In this document: piece after piece, positions 26,969 through 34,883 of the stretch
How the letters are laid out: the number at the start of each line of letters is the position of its first letter
Numbering within the stretch: the stretch's first letter is position 1
NCBI GenBank assembly: GCA_905182735.1
Contig: CAJJCT010000026.1
Span: 1 to 44,784, forward strand
Reading direction: 5' to 3'
Source: Candidatus Marivariicella framensis
GTDB taxonomy: Bacteria; Bacteroidota; Bacteroidia; Flavobacteriales; Flavobacteriaceae
Length of the DNA stretch: 44,784 bases
The notes under the pieces: model-generated
Told to the model about the DNA's origin: nothing
Seen by the model: the letters and a program-made list of their open reading frames with translations, nothing else
Databases searched by the model: none
Made by a program: the position numbers and the translations under genes

Positions 26969-28015
26969 GTGAAAATTGAAATAAATAAAAAAACTAAAAT
27001 TGATCGAATTGACTTCAATAATTTAGATTTTGGAGAAACCTTTACTGACCACATGTTTGTTTGTGACTATTCAAATGGTAAATGGAACACTCCTGAAATT
27101 ATTCCTTATCAATCTATTTCTTTAGACCCCTCCGCGAGTGCTCTTCATTATGGACAAGCCGTTTTTGAAGGAATGAAAGCATATAAAGATGTTAATGGAA
27201 AAGTATGGATGTTTAGACCAAAGGAAAATTGGTTGAGGTTAAATAAATCCTGTGAACGCATGATGATTCCTGGTTTTCCTGAAGATTACTTTATGAAAGG
27301 GTTGAAAAAATTAATTTCTATAGATTCTGAATGGGTAAAACCAGGAGACGGAAATTCACTTTATTTAAGACCATTTATTTTTGCAAGTCAACCTTCTGTT
27401 CAGGCATCTCCATCAAAAGAGTATAAATTCATGATTATTTGTTCACCAGCAAAATCTTATTATAGTAACTCTGTATTTAATGTTTTAATAGCAGAAAAAT
27501 ACAGTAGAGCAGCTGATGGGGGTGTTGGATACGCAAAAGCAGCAGGAAATTATGGAGCACAATTTTATCCTACTTCTCTTGCACAAGAGCAAGGATATCA
27601 ACAGGTGGTTTGGACTGATGCTAATGAGCATAAATTCATTGAAGAGGCTGGAACAATGAATATTTTTGTCAGAATTGGTGATACACTTGTAACAGCTCCA
27701 ACAAATAACAGAATACTTGATGGTATAACTCGAAAAAGTGCTATTCAGATAGCAAAAGATATGGGGATAAATGTTGAGATTCGATCAATAACCATTGATG
27801 AAATTATTGAAGCACTAAAAAATAGGATGTTAAAAGAAATTTTTGGAGCAGGTACTGCGGTTGTAATAATTCCAATTACTGGCTTTGGATATCAAAATAC
27901 AGATTATAAACTTCAATCTATCAAAGATTCGTATGCAATAAGATTAAAAAAAGCAATTACAGAAATTCAATATAATATTTCAGAAGACCCATACAACTGG
28001 AGAATTGAAGTATGA
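26969..28015 (+). CDS. ilvE: Branched-chain amino acid aminotransferase
   Basis: PLP fold-type IV transaminase for leucine, isoleucine and valine, 348 residues (BCAT of the longer type). The PLP lysine is K190 in GYAKAAGNYG. The substrate-side motifs LHYGQAVFEGMKAY (59-72) and EEAGTMNIF (about 225-233) and the phosphate-binding RILDGITRKS segment (about 254-263) are clear. The start is GTG at 26969; a stop directly upstream excludes a longer frame, and no in-frame ATG precedes the conserved region. It converges with the MazG-like gene. Confidence 0.93.
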   Translation: MKIEINKKTKIDRIDFNNLDFGETFTDHMFVCDYSNGKWNTPEIIPYQSISLDPSASALHYGQAVFEGMKAYKDVNGKVWMFRPKENWLRLNKSCERMMIPGFPEDYFMKGLKKLISIDSEWVKPGDGNSLYLRPFIFASQPSVQASPSKEYKFMIICSPAKSYYSNSVFNVLIAEKYSRAADGGVGYAKAAGNYGAQFYPTSLAQEQGYQQVVWTDANEHKFIEEAGTMNIFVRIGDTLVTAPTNNRILDGITRKSAIQIAKDMGINVEIRSITIDEIIEALKNRMLKEIFGAGTAVVIIPITGFGYQNTDYKLQSIKDSYAIRLKKAITEIQYNISEDPYNWRIEV

Positions 28016-28022
28016 ACATTAA

Positions 28023-28409
28023 TCATTTAAAAAACTTTTTAATATCAGGTTTAAAATAATTTGGGCCCTTTAAAACCTTCCCGTCTTCTCTATAAATAGG
28101 TTTTCCATTTACATCTAGCTTACTCATATTACTTTGTTGAATTGCATCAAAGACCTCCTCAATTTTGTATTGCATACCATGAGTTAAAATTGTTCCACAT
28201 AATATATATAACATATCACCCAATGCATCGGCTACTTCTACTATATCGTTGTCTTTAGCTGCAATAAGATACTCTTGGTTTTCTTCCTGCATAAGTTTAA
28301 ATCTTAATTGTATTTTCTCTAATGATAAATTAACTGTAGGAGAATTAGCAACTTCTATATTAAAAGCATCATGAAATTGTTTAACAGAATCAATAGGTTT
28401 TTGTATCAT
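28023..28409 (-). CDS. MazG-like nucleoside triphosphate pyrophosphohydrolase
   Basis: All-alpha NTP pyrophosphatase of about 128 residues. The metal-binding EENQEY and EVADALGD motifs (E-x2-E...E-x2-D pattern) are intact, followed by a C-terminal GKPIYREDGKVLKGPNYFKPD tail common in the Bacteroidetes form. The start is placed at the inner ATG (complement of 28407-28409, MIQKPIDSV) because this matches the conserved N-terminus; an ATG eight codons upstream adds unconserved residues. Probably cleans damaged or non-canonical NTPs. Substrate not determined. Confidence 0.85.
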   Translation of the reverse strand: MIQKPIDSVKQFHDAFNIEVANSPTVNLSLEKIQLRFKLMQEENQEYLIAAKDNDIVEVADALGDMLYILCGTILTHGMQYKIEEVFDAIQQSNMSKLDVNGKPIYREDGKVLKGPNYFKPDIKKFFK

Positions 28410-28492
28410 AATATTTTTATTACAAAATAACACAAAACATTAAAATTTATTATCATTTGTTCGGCTTTCATTACTTTAGTAAAAAATAATTT

Positions 28493-28681
28493 ATGTTTAG
28501 TACAGGACAATTGATTTTTGCTGCTTGCTTTGTTGTTGTATTTACTTTTATAATTATCTATTCATACAGAAAAGACCGAAAAGATCAAAAAGAATATTTT
28601 AAAGGAAGCTTTAAAATAATTTTATTTATGATTGGATTGATTTTTTCACTTTTTTTAATTAAAGTTTATACTCAAAAGTGA
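28493..28681 (+). CDS. Small membrane protein, function unknown
   Basis: A 62-residue protein with two hydrophobic segments (about 6-23 and 42-57) separated by a basic loop (YSYRKDRKDQKEY). No known motif. Its stop overlaps the GTG start of the next gene by 4 bp (GTGA), so it is very probably translated as the first gene of an operon with the GyrI-like protein and crcB. Confidence 0.65.
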   Translation: MFSTGQLIFAACFVVVFTFIIIYSYRKDRKDQKEYFKGSFKIILFMIGLIFSLFLIKVYTQK

Positions 28682-29259
28682 TTAAGAAATTAATTAAAAA
28701 TTTAAATTATAGTTTTCAAGAACTTATTATAACATCTCTAATTATTCTAACTATTATTTTAATTGCATTCAATCAATCAAAATTTAAGAGTACAAATGAG
28801 TATAAAGGAATGCAGCTCCATCAAGGAGGTTTTTATATTGGAAAGATTTTATCAACTCCAACTCTAGTTTTTGATAAAACACAAAAGCTAGAGTTTAAAA
28901 AACTTAACAAGTATATAATAAGTAAAAAATTATCTAAGAATGGTTTTCCCTTTATAATTTATACATCTAAAAATGAAGAATCAACACAATATATAATTGC
29001 TATTCCTATAGAGAATTGTAACGAAATAGATTTGCCACTAAAATTTGTTTGTAATTATTTTCCTAAACAAGACGTTTTGACAGTTGTCCATGAAGGATAC
29101 CTTAATGATAGAAATGAAGCTTGGGAAATATTAGACAAAGAGATAACTAAACAAAATAAAAAAATATTTAATGCACCTTTTGAAGTTTTTTGGAAGGGAC
29201 TTGAGCAGAGCAGAGACTCAACAGCCTGGATTACTGGGTTATATTATCCAATAAAATGA
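28678..29259 (+). CDS. Membrane-anchored GyrI-like (effector-binding) domain protein
   Basis: A 193-residue protein with one N-terminal membrane helix (about 14-29) and a C-terminal region that resembles GyrI-like/SOUL small-molecule-binding domains, especially the final stretch AWEILDKEITKQ...PFEVFWKG...WITGLYYPIK (about 147-193). There is no helix-turn-helix, so it is not a transcription factor of the usual AraC/MerR layout. It starts with GTG and overlaps both neighbours by 4 bp. Ligand unknown; assignment rests on pattern recognition. Confidence 0.6.
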   Translation: MIKKLIKNLNYSFQELIITSLIILTIILIAFNQSKFKSTNEYKGMQLHQGGFYIGKILSTPTLVFDKTQKLEFKKLNKYIISKKLSKNGFPFIIYTSKNEESTQYIIAIPIENCNEIDLPLKFVCNYFPKQDVLTVVHEGYLNDRNEAWEILDKEITKQNKKIFNAPFEVFWKGLEQSRDSTAWITGLYYPIK

Positions 29260-29633
29260 ATTTGATCAAAGAGATAGTTTTAGTTTTTATAGGTGGCGGA
29301 ATTGGATGCAGTATACGATTCATAATTAGTAAAATAAATCCTGTTAATTCAAATGACTTTCCCTGGGGAACATTTTTAGCAAATTTATTAGGTTGTTTTC
29401 TTCTTGGAATATTCATGAGCTGGGCTATTAAAAATTTTAGATCAGACTGGGTAATATTTTTAACAGTCGGCATTTGTGGGGGTCTCACAACTTTTTCTAC
29501 ATTTAGTCATGAATCATTTTTCATGCTAAAAAATGAAAATTGGATAATGTTCTTTACTTATGCAATATCTAGTTTTGTTATTGGATTACTAATGATTCGG
29601 TTAGGTTATGGCCTACTGAATCAATTTAATTAA
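29256..29633 (+). CDS. crcB: Fluoride ion exporter CrcB/FluC
   Basis: A 125-residue four-helix membrane protein of the fluoride-channel family. Signature segments are GGGIGCSIRF (about 9-18), the pore asparagine region GTFLANLLGCFLLG (about 36-49) and GICGGLTTFSTFSHE (about 73-87) with the conserved Phe/Ser/Thr track. It forms dual-topology dimers in known members. The ATGA overlap with the upstream gene shows translational coupling. No fluoride riboswitch is visible ahead of it or ahead of the operon. Confidence 0.93.
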   Translation: MNLIKEIVLVFIGGGIGCSIRFIISKINPVNSNDFPWGTFLANLLGCFLLGIFMSWAIKNFRSDWVIFLTVGICGGLTTFSTFSHESFFMLKNENWIMFFTYAISSFVIGLLMIRLGYGLLNQFN

Positions 29634-29679
29634 ACACACCCCCTCCTTTTTTTACATATATATCAAAAATTAATGCATT

Positions 29680-29722
29680 TATTTTAATTATACCCTAAAA
29701 AAAATAGGGTATAATTAAAATA
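29680..29722. repeat. Perfect 18-bp inverted repeat between crcB and glnB
   Basis: Arms 29680-29697 and 29705-29722 are exact reverse complements (ending TATACCCTA and starting TAGGGTATA), separated by seven A. It lies 46 bp after the crcB stop and 58 bp before the -7 box of the glnB operon. The hairpin would be stable, but no T-run follows on the plus strand, so it is not a canonical terminator. Its CCC/GGG core resembles the nitrogen palindromes nearby. Confidence 0.85.
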
Positions 29723-29744
29723 TTAATAATTATTTACATCTATA

Positions 29745-29787
29745 CCCCTTTTTTATGGGGGGTGTTGTAAATAATATAATACTTTTG
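29745..29787 (+). promoter_or_regulatory. glnB-amtB operon promoter with CCCC-N8-GGGG element
   Basis: CCCC (29745-29748), 8 nt, GGGG (29757-29760), 19 nt, then the -7 box TACTTTTG (29780-29787), 24 nt before the glnB ATG. No -33 TTG is found 17-23 nt before the -7 box; that position is occupied by the GGGG arm. A further 10-bp pair ATTATTTACA / TGTAAATAAT (29729-29738 and 29766-29775) encloses the element. The same layout recurs at the GSII-type glutamine synthetase promoter (40346-40388). Confidence 0.65.
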
Positions 29788-29811
29788 AAGAATTAAAAAA
29801 ATCATATAACT

Positions 29812-30150
29812 ATGAAAAAAATTGAAGCAATAATTAGAAAATCAAAATTCCACGATGTTAAAAAAGCTCTACATAATGTAGAGGTAAACTTTTTTAGCTA
29901 TTGGGATGTTACTGGTGTAGGTAACGAAAAACAAGGACATGTTTATCGTGGTATTTCATATAGTACTGCAGAGATTCAAAGAAGATTCTTATCGATTGTA
30001 GTAAATGATGATTTTGTCCAACCCACTATTGAAGCAATTATAGAATCTGGAGCAACTGATAAAGTTGGAGACGGAAAGATATTTATTCTGCCTGTTGAAG
30101 AAGCTTACAGAATTAGAACTGGGGAAAAAGGTGGAAACTCACTAAACTAA
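29812..30150 (+). CDS. glnB: Nitrogen regulatory protein PII (GlnB/GlnK)
   Basis: Trimeric 2-oxoglutarate/ATP sensor, 112 residues, that gates AmtB and other nitrogen functions. The N-terminal KKIEAIIRKSK and the C-terminal TGDGKIF-like block (DKVGDGKIFILPVEEAYRIRTGEKG, residues about 83-107) match PII. The T-loop keeps Y45 and Y50 (GHVYRGISY), the latter at the place of the uridylylated tyrosine, but its first part differs from enterobacterial PII (FFSYWDVTGVGNEKQGH). Directly ahead of amtB (28 bp), the usual GlnK-AmtB pairing. Confidence 0.94.
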   Translation: MKKIEAIIRKSKFHDVKKALHNVEVNFFSYWDVTGVGNEKQGHVYRGISYSTAEIQRRFLSIVVNDDFVQPTIEAIIESGATDKVGDGKIFILPVEEAYRIRTGEKGGNSLN

Positions 30151-30178
30151 AAAAAATATATATTAAAATTATTAATCA

Positions 30179-31396
30179 ATGGAAATAACAATTTTAACTG
30201 TAAATAACGTATGGATGATGGTCTGTACCGCCTTAGTCTTTTTTATGCACTTAGGCTTTTCTTTTCTTGAAATAGGTCTGACTCAAAAAAAAAATACAGT
30301 AAACATACTATTTAAAAACTTTTTTGTTATCACAGCAGGCCTCCTAATGTACGCATTAGGCGGTTTCAACTTAATGTATCCAGGATTTGAAGAAGGATCC
30401 GCTGGAATTTTAAAATTTGCTGGATTTGGAATTACAGCTCCTGAAGGAGGAATGGGTTTTGGATATGCTGATGGTGGATACACATGGTGGACAGATTTCC
30501 TTTTTCAAGGAATGTTTGCTGCAACTGCTGCCACAATTGTGTCGGGTGCAGTAGCTGGTAGAATCAAATTAACATCGTTTATGCTTTTCACTATACTCTA
30601 TGTGGGCTTAGCCTATCCAATTGTAGGATCATGGAAATGGGGAGGTGGATTCCTAGATACTATGGGTTTTTATGATTTTGCCGGATCAACATTAGTTCAT
30701 TCTGTTGGCGGATGGGGAGCATTAGTAGGTATTTATCTACTTGGCGCCCGAATAGGGAAATTTGATGAAAACGGAAAACCAAGAGTTCTACCTGCTTCCA
30801 ATATTCCACTTGCAGCATCAGGAGTATTAATACTTTGGTTAGGTTGGTTTGGATTCAATGGTGGATCTGTTTTATCAGCCGACCCGACTCTAACATCCCT
30901 TACACTTGTAACCACATGTATAGCTGCTGCTGCAGGAGGAATTTCATCTGCAATATTTGCTAACATTTTATATAAAAAATACGACCTAACCATGTACATG
31001 AATGGAATATTAGGAGGTTTAGTAGGAATTACTGCTGGTGCTGACCAAATGAGCCCAACAGATGCTGTATGGATTGGATTAATTGCAGGAATAATCATTG
31101 TACTTAGTGTAGCTTTTATTGATAAATTAAAACTAGATGACCCCGTTGGAGCTGTTTCTGTTCACTTGATTTGCGGAATCTGGGGAACACTTGCAGTTGG
31201 AATATTTGGTGAAATAGCAGGATTAGGGCAGTTTATGATTCAATTAAAATCTATATTAATTGTAGCTGTATTCTGTATAATATCTGCTTTCATAATCTTT
31301 TTTACAATTAAATCAACTATCGGCTTAAGGGTTGAAAAAGAAGAAGAAGCAAAAGGCCTAGATCTTTCAGAACACGGAATGCAAGCCTACGAATAA
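30179..31396 (+). CDS. amtB: Ammonium transporter AmtB
   Basis: Eleven-helix ammonium channel of 405 residues. The twin pore histidines are H174 (STLVHSVGGWGAL) and H329 (VSVHLICGIWGTL), and the aromatic gate region (WTDFLFQGMFAATAATI, about 105-121) is intact. There is no cleavable signal peptide. The short cytosolic C-terminal tail ends HGMQAYE, suited to PII docking. Cotranscribed with glnB upstream and a porin 28 bp downstream. Confidence 0.95.
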   Translation: MEITILTVNNVWMMVCTALVFFMHLGFSFLEIGLTQKKNTVNILFKNFFVITAGLLMYALGGFNLMYPGFEEGSAGILKFAGFGITAPEGGMGFGYADGGYTWWTDFLFQGMFAATAATIVSGAVAGRIKLTSFMLFTILYVGLAYPIVGSWKWGGGFLDTMGFYDFAGSTLVHSVGGWGALVGIYLLGARIGKFDENGKPRVLPASNIPLAASGVLILWLGWFGFNGGSVLSADPTLTSLTLVTTCIAAAAGGISSAIFANILYKKYDLTMYMNGILGGLVGITAGADQMSPTDAVWIGLIAGIIIVLSVAFIDKLKLDDPVGAVSVHLICGIWGTLAVGIFGEIAGLGQFMIQLKSILIVAVFCIISAFIIFFTIKSTIGLRVEKEEEAKGLDLSEHGMQAYE

Positions 31397-31424
31397 TTAA
31401 AAAATCAAAATATAAATTACAATT

Positions 31425-32447
31425 ATGAAAAATCTTAAAAAAATAATTCAAATTTTATTAATATTAGCTATGTTTAACTATAGCTATGCTCAAGAGATCG
31501 AGGAAGAAGAAACTCCTACATTTAGTGTTTCAGGTTCAGTTGACACATACATGCGTCACAATTTCTCAAATAATTTTGATGCAGCTCCAGGAACATCTTT
31601 TGCTAACCTCCCTGGATTTTCCCTAGGTATGGCAAATATTATTCTTGCATATGAAGGAGAAAAGTCTGGTTTTGTTGCAGATCTAGTATATGGTCCTAGA
31701 GGAACAGATGCTGTTTTTGGGTCTGTCGAAAATTCAAGCAGTATAATCAATCAAATGTATGCTTATTTAAATGTTGGTGAAAAAACAACAATTACTATGG
31801 GTAATTTTAATACTTTTTTAGGGTATGAAGTAATCTCTCCTGTTTATAATTTTAATTATTCTACTTCATATATGTTCTCTTATGGGCCATTTTCTCACAC
31901 AGGTATTAAAGCAGATTTTACTCTATCAGAAAACAGCTCTTTAATGATAGGTGTTTTAAATCCTACAGATGCTACTGAAAGTAATCCAGATGACACATAC
32001 ATGCTAGGAGTTCAATTTAGTTTTAGTGGCCAATATATCAACTATCTAGGCGGTAAAGGATATAGCCAAATTGATTATACAGGTGGATTTAAATTATCTG
32101 AATCTTTCTTTTTTGGAATCAATGCTACTTCAGCATCCAATGACACTCCGGATGGAGGTTTTTCAGGAATAGCGCTATACCCTCAATTAATATTATCTGA
32201 CTCATTCAGTCTTGGATTAAGAGGTGAAATATTCTCTGACAAAAAAGATTTTACAGGGGTTTTTGGAAATGCTTCAGGAGATGCTGATAACACTTCAATA
32301 ACTCTAACCGGAAGTTATACATCTGGCAATATGATACTCAAGCCAGAAATAAGAATTGATAGTGCCTCTGAAAAAATATTCGCAGACACCTCAGGTGCAT
32401 CTGATAATTTAGCCTCATTTATTATTGCAGCAATTTATTCTTTCTAA
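31425..32447 (+). CDS. Outer-membrane beta-barrel porin of the nitrogen operon
   Basis: A 340-residue protein with signal peptide (cleavage after ...YSYAQ, about residue 22), an acidic linker, then a Gly/Ser/Thr/Tyr-rich alternating beta pattern ending in the C-terminal aromatic residue F (AAIYSF), the outer-membrane assembly signal. It resembles the OmpL-like porin-2 (bbp2) family. Coupled to glnB-amtB on one transcript and closed by a terminator, it probably admits ammonium or small nitrogen compounds through the outer membrane; that role is inferred from context. Confidence 0.85.
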   Translation: MKNLKKIIQILLILAMFNYSYAQEIEEEETPTFSVSGSVDTYMRHNFSNNFDAAPGTSFANLPGFSLGMANIILAYEGEKSGFVADLVYGPRGTDAVFGSVENSSSIINQMYAYLNVGEKTTITMGNFNTFLGYEVISPVYNFNYSTSYMFSYGPFSHTGIKADFTLSENSSLMIGVLNPTDATESNPDDTYMLGVQFSFSGQYINYLGGKGYSQIDYTGGFKLSESFFFGINATSASNDTPDGGFSGIALYPQLILSDSFSLGLRGEIFSDKKDFTGVFGNASGDADNTSITLTGSYTSGNMILKPEIRIDSASEKIFADTSGASDNLASFIIAAIYSF

Positions 32448-32486
32448 GCTGCTATAGAAGTATAAGGTTATTTGTTTGGTTTTTGA

Positions 32487-32514
32487 CCCTCAGTTTGGTA
32501 TCTGAGGGTTTTTT
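32487..32514 (+). terminator. Rho-independent terminator of the glnB-amtB-porin operon
   Basis: Perfect 7-bp stem CCCTCAG / CTGAGGG (32487-32493, 32502-32508), 8-nt loop, six T. It lies 39 bp after the porin stop and defines the end of the nitrogen-uptake operon. A TATCTTTA sequence just after it may serve the amidohydrolase gene. Confidence 0.88.
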
Positions 32515-32537
32515 CTATCTTTAAAAGAAAAAACTAA

Positions 32538-34091
32538 ATGAAAAAGCTCCTATTTCTTTTTTTATTAATATTTAGCTCAACCTATCTATCATCTCAAGAA
32601 TTGTCCGAAGGACCATTCTCACAACTAATAATTAGAGGAGTAACTCTTATAAATGGAAATGGGGCTCCTCCAATTGGCCCTGTAGATATTGTTGTTGAAA
32701 AAGATATAATTGTTCAAATAAAAACGGTAGGTTATCCTGGAATTGATATAAAAACCAGCAGACGTCCAAAGTTAAAAAAAGGAGGTAAAGAAATTGACGC
32801 ATCAGGAATGTATTTAATGCCAGGATTCATCGATATGCATGGACATATTGGAGGAACTTCACAAGGAACTGATTGGGATTATGTTTTCAAACTCTGGCTA
32901 GCTCATGGAGTAACTACCGTAAGAGAGCCTAGCGGAAGAGGGCTTGATTACACCTTAAATTTGAAGAGAAAAGCAGAAAAAAATGAAATAATAGCCCCTA
33001 GAATAATAGCCTACACGTCTTTTGGACAAGGGAGTGAAAAAGGGATTAATTCGTCACAAGAAGCCATAGATTGGGTTCAACAAAATAAAAAAAATGGTGC
33101 TGATGGAATTAAATTTTTTGGAGCAGATCCAAAAATAATGAAAGCAGCTTTAGCTGAAAATAAAAAACTTGGCCTTGGTTCTGCATGTCATCACACTCAG
33201 ATGAGTGTTGCAAGATGGAATGTACTACATTCGGCAAGAGCTGGTTTAACTTCAATGGAGCATTGGTATGGACTTCCAGAAGCGTTATTTGAAGACAGAA
33301 CAGTTCAAAACTATCCTTTAGATTATAATTACCAAAATGAACAACATAGATTTGAAGAAGCAGGAAAACTTTGGGAACAAGCTGCTGCACCCTACTCAGA
33401 TCACTGGAATAATGTAATGAATGAATTAATAGATTTAGATTTTACTCTAGACCCTACATTTAATATATATGAAGCTAGCAGGGATTTACATCGAGCAAGA
33501 AGAGCAGAATGGCATGAAAAATATACTCTTCCTTCATTATGGAAATTTTATGAGCCAAGTAAAATTTCACACGGATCATATTGGCATTTCTGGGGGACTG
33601 AACAAGAAGTTGCTTGGAAAAATAATTTCCGATTGTGGATGACCTTTATTAATGAATATAAAAATCGAGGTGGAAGAGTAACTACAGGGTCAGATTCGGG
33701 GTTTATCTATCAACTTTACGGCTTCGCATATATCAGGGAGCTTGAGCTGCTTCGCGAAGCAGGGTTTCATCCTCTTGAAGTAATTAGATCAGCAACACTT
33801 AATGGAGCTGAAGCTCTAGGAATGGATCAAAAAATTGGATCTATTGAAATTGGAAAACAAGCAGACATGATTCTTGTGGAAGAAAATCCATTAAAAAACC
33901 TTAAGGTTTTATATGGCACAGGGGCTATAAAAATTAATGAAGAGAATAAAATAGTAAGAGTTGGAGGTGTGAAATATACAATTAGCAATGGTGTGGTTTA
34001 CAATTCTAAACTTCTATTAAAGGAGGTTAAAAACATGGTTGATGCAGCCAAAGAAAAAAGTTTATTTACAATCAAACAACCAGGAAACTAG
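32538..34091 (+). CDS. Secreted amidohydrolase-family protein
   Basis: A 517-residue metal-dependent hydrolase with a signal peptide (LLFLFLLIFSSTYLSSQ, cleaved near residue 19). The metal-binding GFIDMHGHIGG lies near 94-104, a candidate carboxylated lysine in GADGIKFFGA near 189-198, a histidine pair in ACHHTQ near 215-220 and the aspartate motif TTGSDSG near 388-394. It then ends with the standard small beta domain (IGSIEIGKQADMILVEENPL). The layout is imidazolonepropionase- or prolidase-like. The substrate is unknown and probably periplasmic. Monocistronic, converging with the hydrolase gene across 6 bp. Confidence 0.88.
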   Translation: MKKLLFLFLLIFSSTYLSSQELSEGPFSQLIIRGVTLINGNGAPPIGPVDIVVEKDIIVQIKTVGYPGIDIKTSRRPKLKKGGKEIDASGMYLMPGFIDMHGHIGGTSQGTDWDYVFKLWLAHGVTTVREPSGRGLDYTLNLKRKAEKNEIIAPRIIAYTSFGQGSEKGINSSQEAIDWVQQNKKNGADGIKFFGADPKIMKAALAENKKLGLGSACHHTQMSVARWNVLHSARAGLTSMEHWYGLPEALFEDRTVQNYPLDYNYQNEQHRFEEAGKLWEQAAAPYSDHWNNVMNELIDLDFTLDPTFNIYEASRDLHRARRAEWHEKYTLPSLWKFYEPSKISHGSYWHFWGTEQEVAWKNNFRLWMTFINEYKNRGGRVTTGSDSGFIYQLYGFAYIRELELLREAGFHPLEVIRSATLNGAEALGMDQKIGSIEIGKQADMILVEENPLKNLKVLYGTGAIKINEENKIVRVGGVKYTISNGVVYNSKLLLKEVKNMVDAAKEKSLFTIKQPGN

Positions 34092-34097
34092 ATTTAC

Positions 34098-34883
34098 TTA
34101 AATCCCATCATCAATAAATGACAACATGCCTTTATTAAATAATTCTGGTCTTTCAATATTTACTACATGACCACACTCAGGCAAAACAATAAGTTTTGAA
34201 TAGCTATGCTGAGAAACAAGTTTTCTAACTGGTGTTAGAAATAAATAATCTTGGGCACCCATTATATATAAAGTAGGTATTTTAACTTCAATTTTTCTAA
34301 ATATTTTAAGTAAAGGGATAATTTCAGTTGTTAACTTATACCATCTTAGAAATTCTTTTCTGTAAAGCTTCCTCGCTTCTCTAACAAATAATAAACGTGA
34401 CTCTTTATGGTTTGAATTTGGCATTACAATCCAAGCAAACATCTTGTAAATCAACATATATGGTAAAAAAGATTTTGTTAAGTTTCCAAAATACATCATT
34501 AATCTGGATCGAAAATTTAATTTTATAATTGCTCCCGCCATTATCATCGAAACAACTCTTTCAGGTGAAGTTTCAGCTATTTTTCTTATTAAAATTGTTC
34601 CTAATGAAATTCCAACAAAATGAGATTTTATTATTTTTTCATTATCTAAAACTCCTATTATGTCCTCTGTAACAACTTTGAAAGTATATTTCGGCTGAAA
34701 AGGGTTAACCATTAAACTCTTAGAATTACCGTGACCTCTTAAGTCAATTAACAATAAATTAAAATATTTTGAAAAATATCTTATTTGTTTAAACCAAATT
34801 GATGAACTACCTCCAGCTCCATGAATAAAAGTTATCCATGATGATTTTTTTTTATTATTTCTATAAACAGTGTAATGAAGCAT
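34098..34883 (-). CDS. Alpha/beta-fold hydrolase (MenH-like candidate)
   Basis: A 261-residue alpha/beta hydrolase with oxyanion HGAGG (21-25), DLRGHGNS (47-54), nucleophile S93 in GISLG, D212 (GAQD) and H239 (CGHV) as a complete triad. No signal peptide. It sits directly after pyrF. Family members do many reactions. Because the menaquinone operon here lacks menH (SHCHC synthase), which is of this fold, this gene is one candidate to supply that activity, but nothing specific in the sequence proves it. Confidence 0.85.
   Translation of the reverse strand: MLHYTVYRNNKKKSSWITFIHGAGGSSSIWFKQIRYFSKYFNLLLIDLRGHGNSKSLMVNPFQPKYTFKVVTEDIIGVLDNEKIIKSHFVGISLGTILIRKIAETSPERVVSMIMAGAIIKLNFRSRLMMYFGNLTKSFLPYMLIYKMFAWIVMPNSNHKESRLLFVREARKLYRKEFLRWYKLTTEIIPLLKIFRKIEVKIPTLYIMGAQDYLFLTPVRKLVSQHSYSKLIVLPECGHVVNIERPELFNKGMLSFIDDGI

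Noticed and set aside
29745-29787. Sigma-54 (-24/-12) promoter at the glnB operon
   Set aside because: No GG-N10-GC pattern is present; a TAnnTTTG box fits better.
29634-29811. Possible ammonium- or fluoride-responsive riboswitch ahead of glnB or crcB
   Set aside because: The fluoride riboswitch consensus is not visible upstream of crcB, and the crcB-glnB gap consists of DNA palindromes upstream of the -7 box, so most of it would not be transcribed with glnB.
30733-31098. A 121-codon open frame antisense to amtB
   Set aside because: Proline- and isoleucine-rich product is a reflection of Gly-rich amtB codons; no signal, no context.
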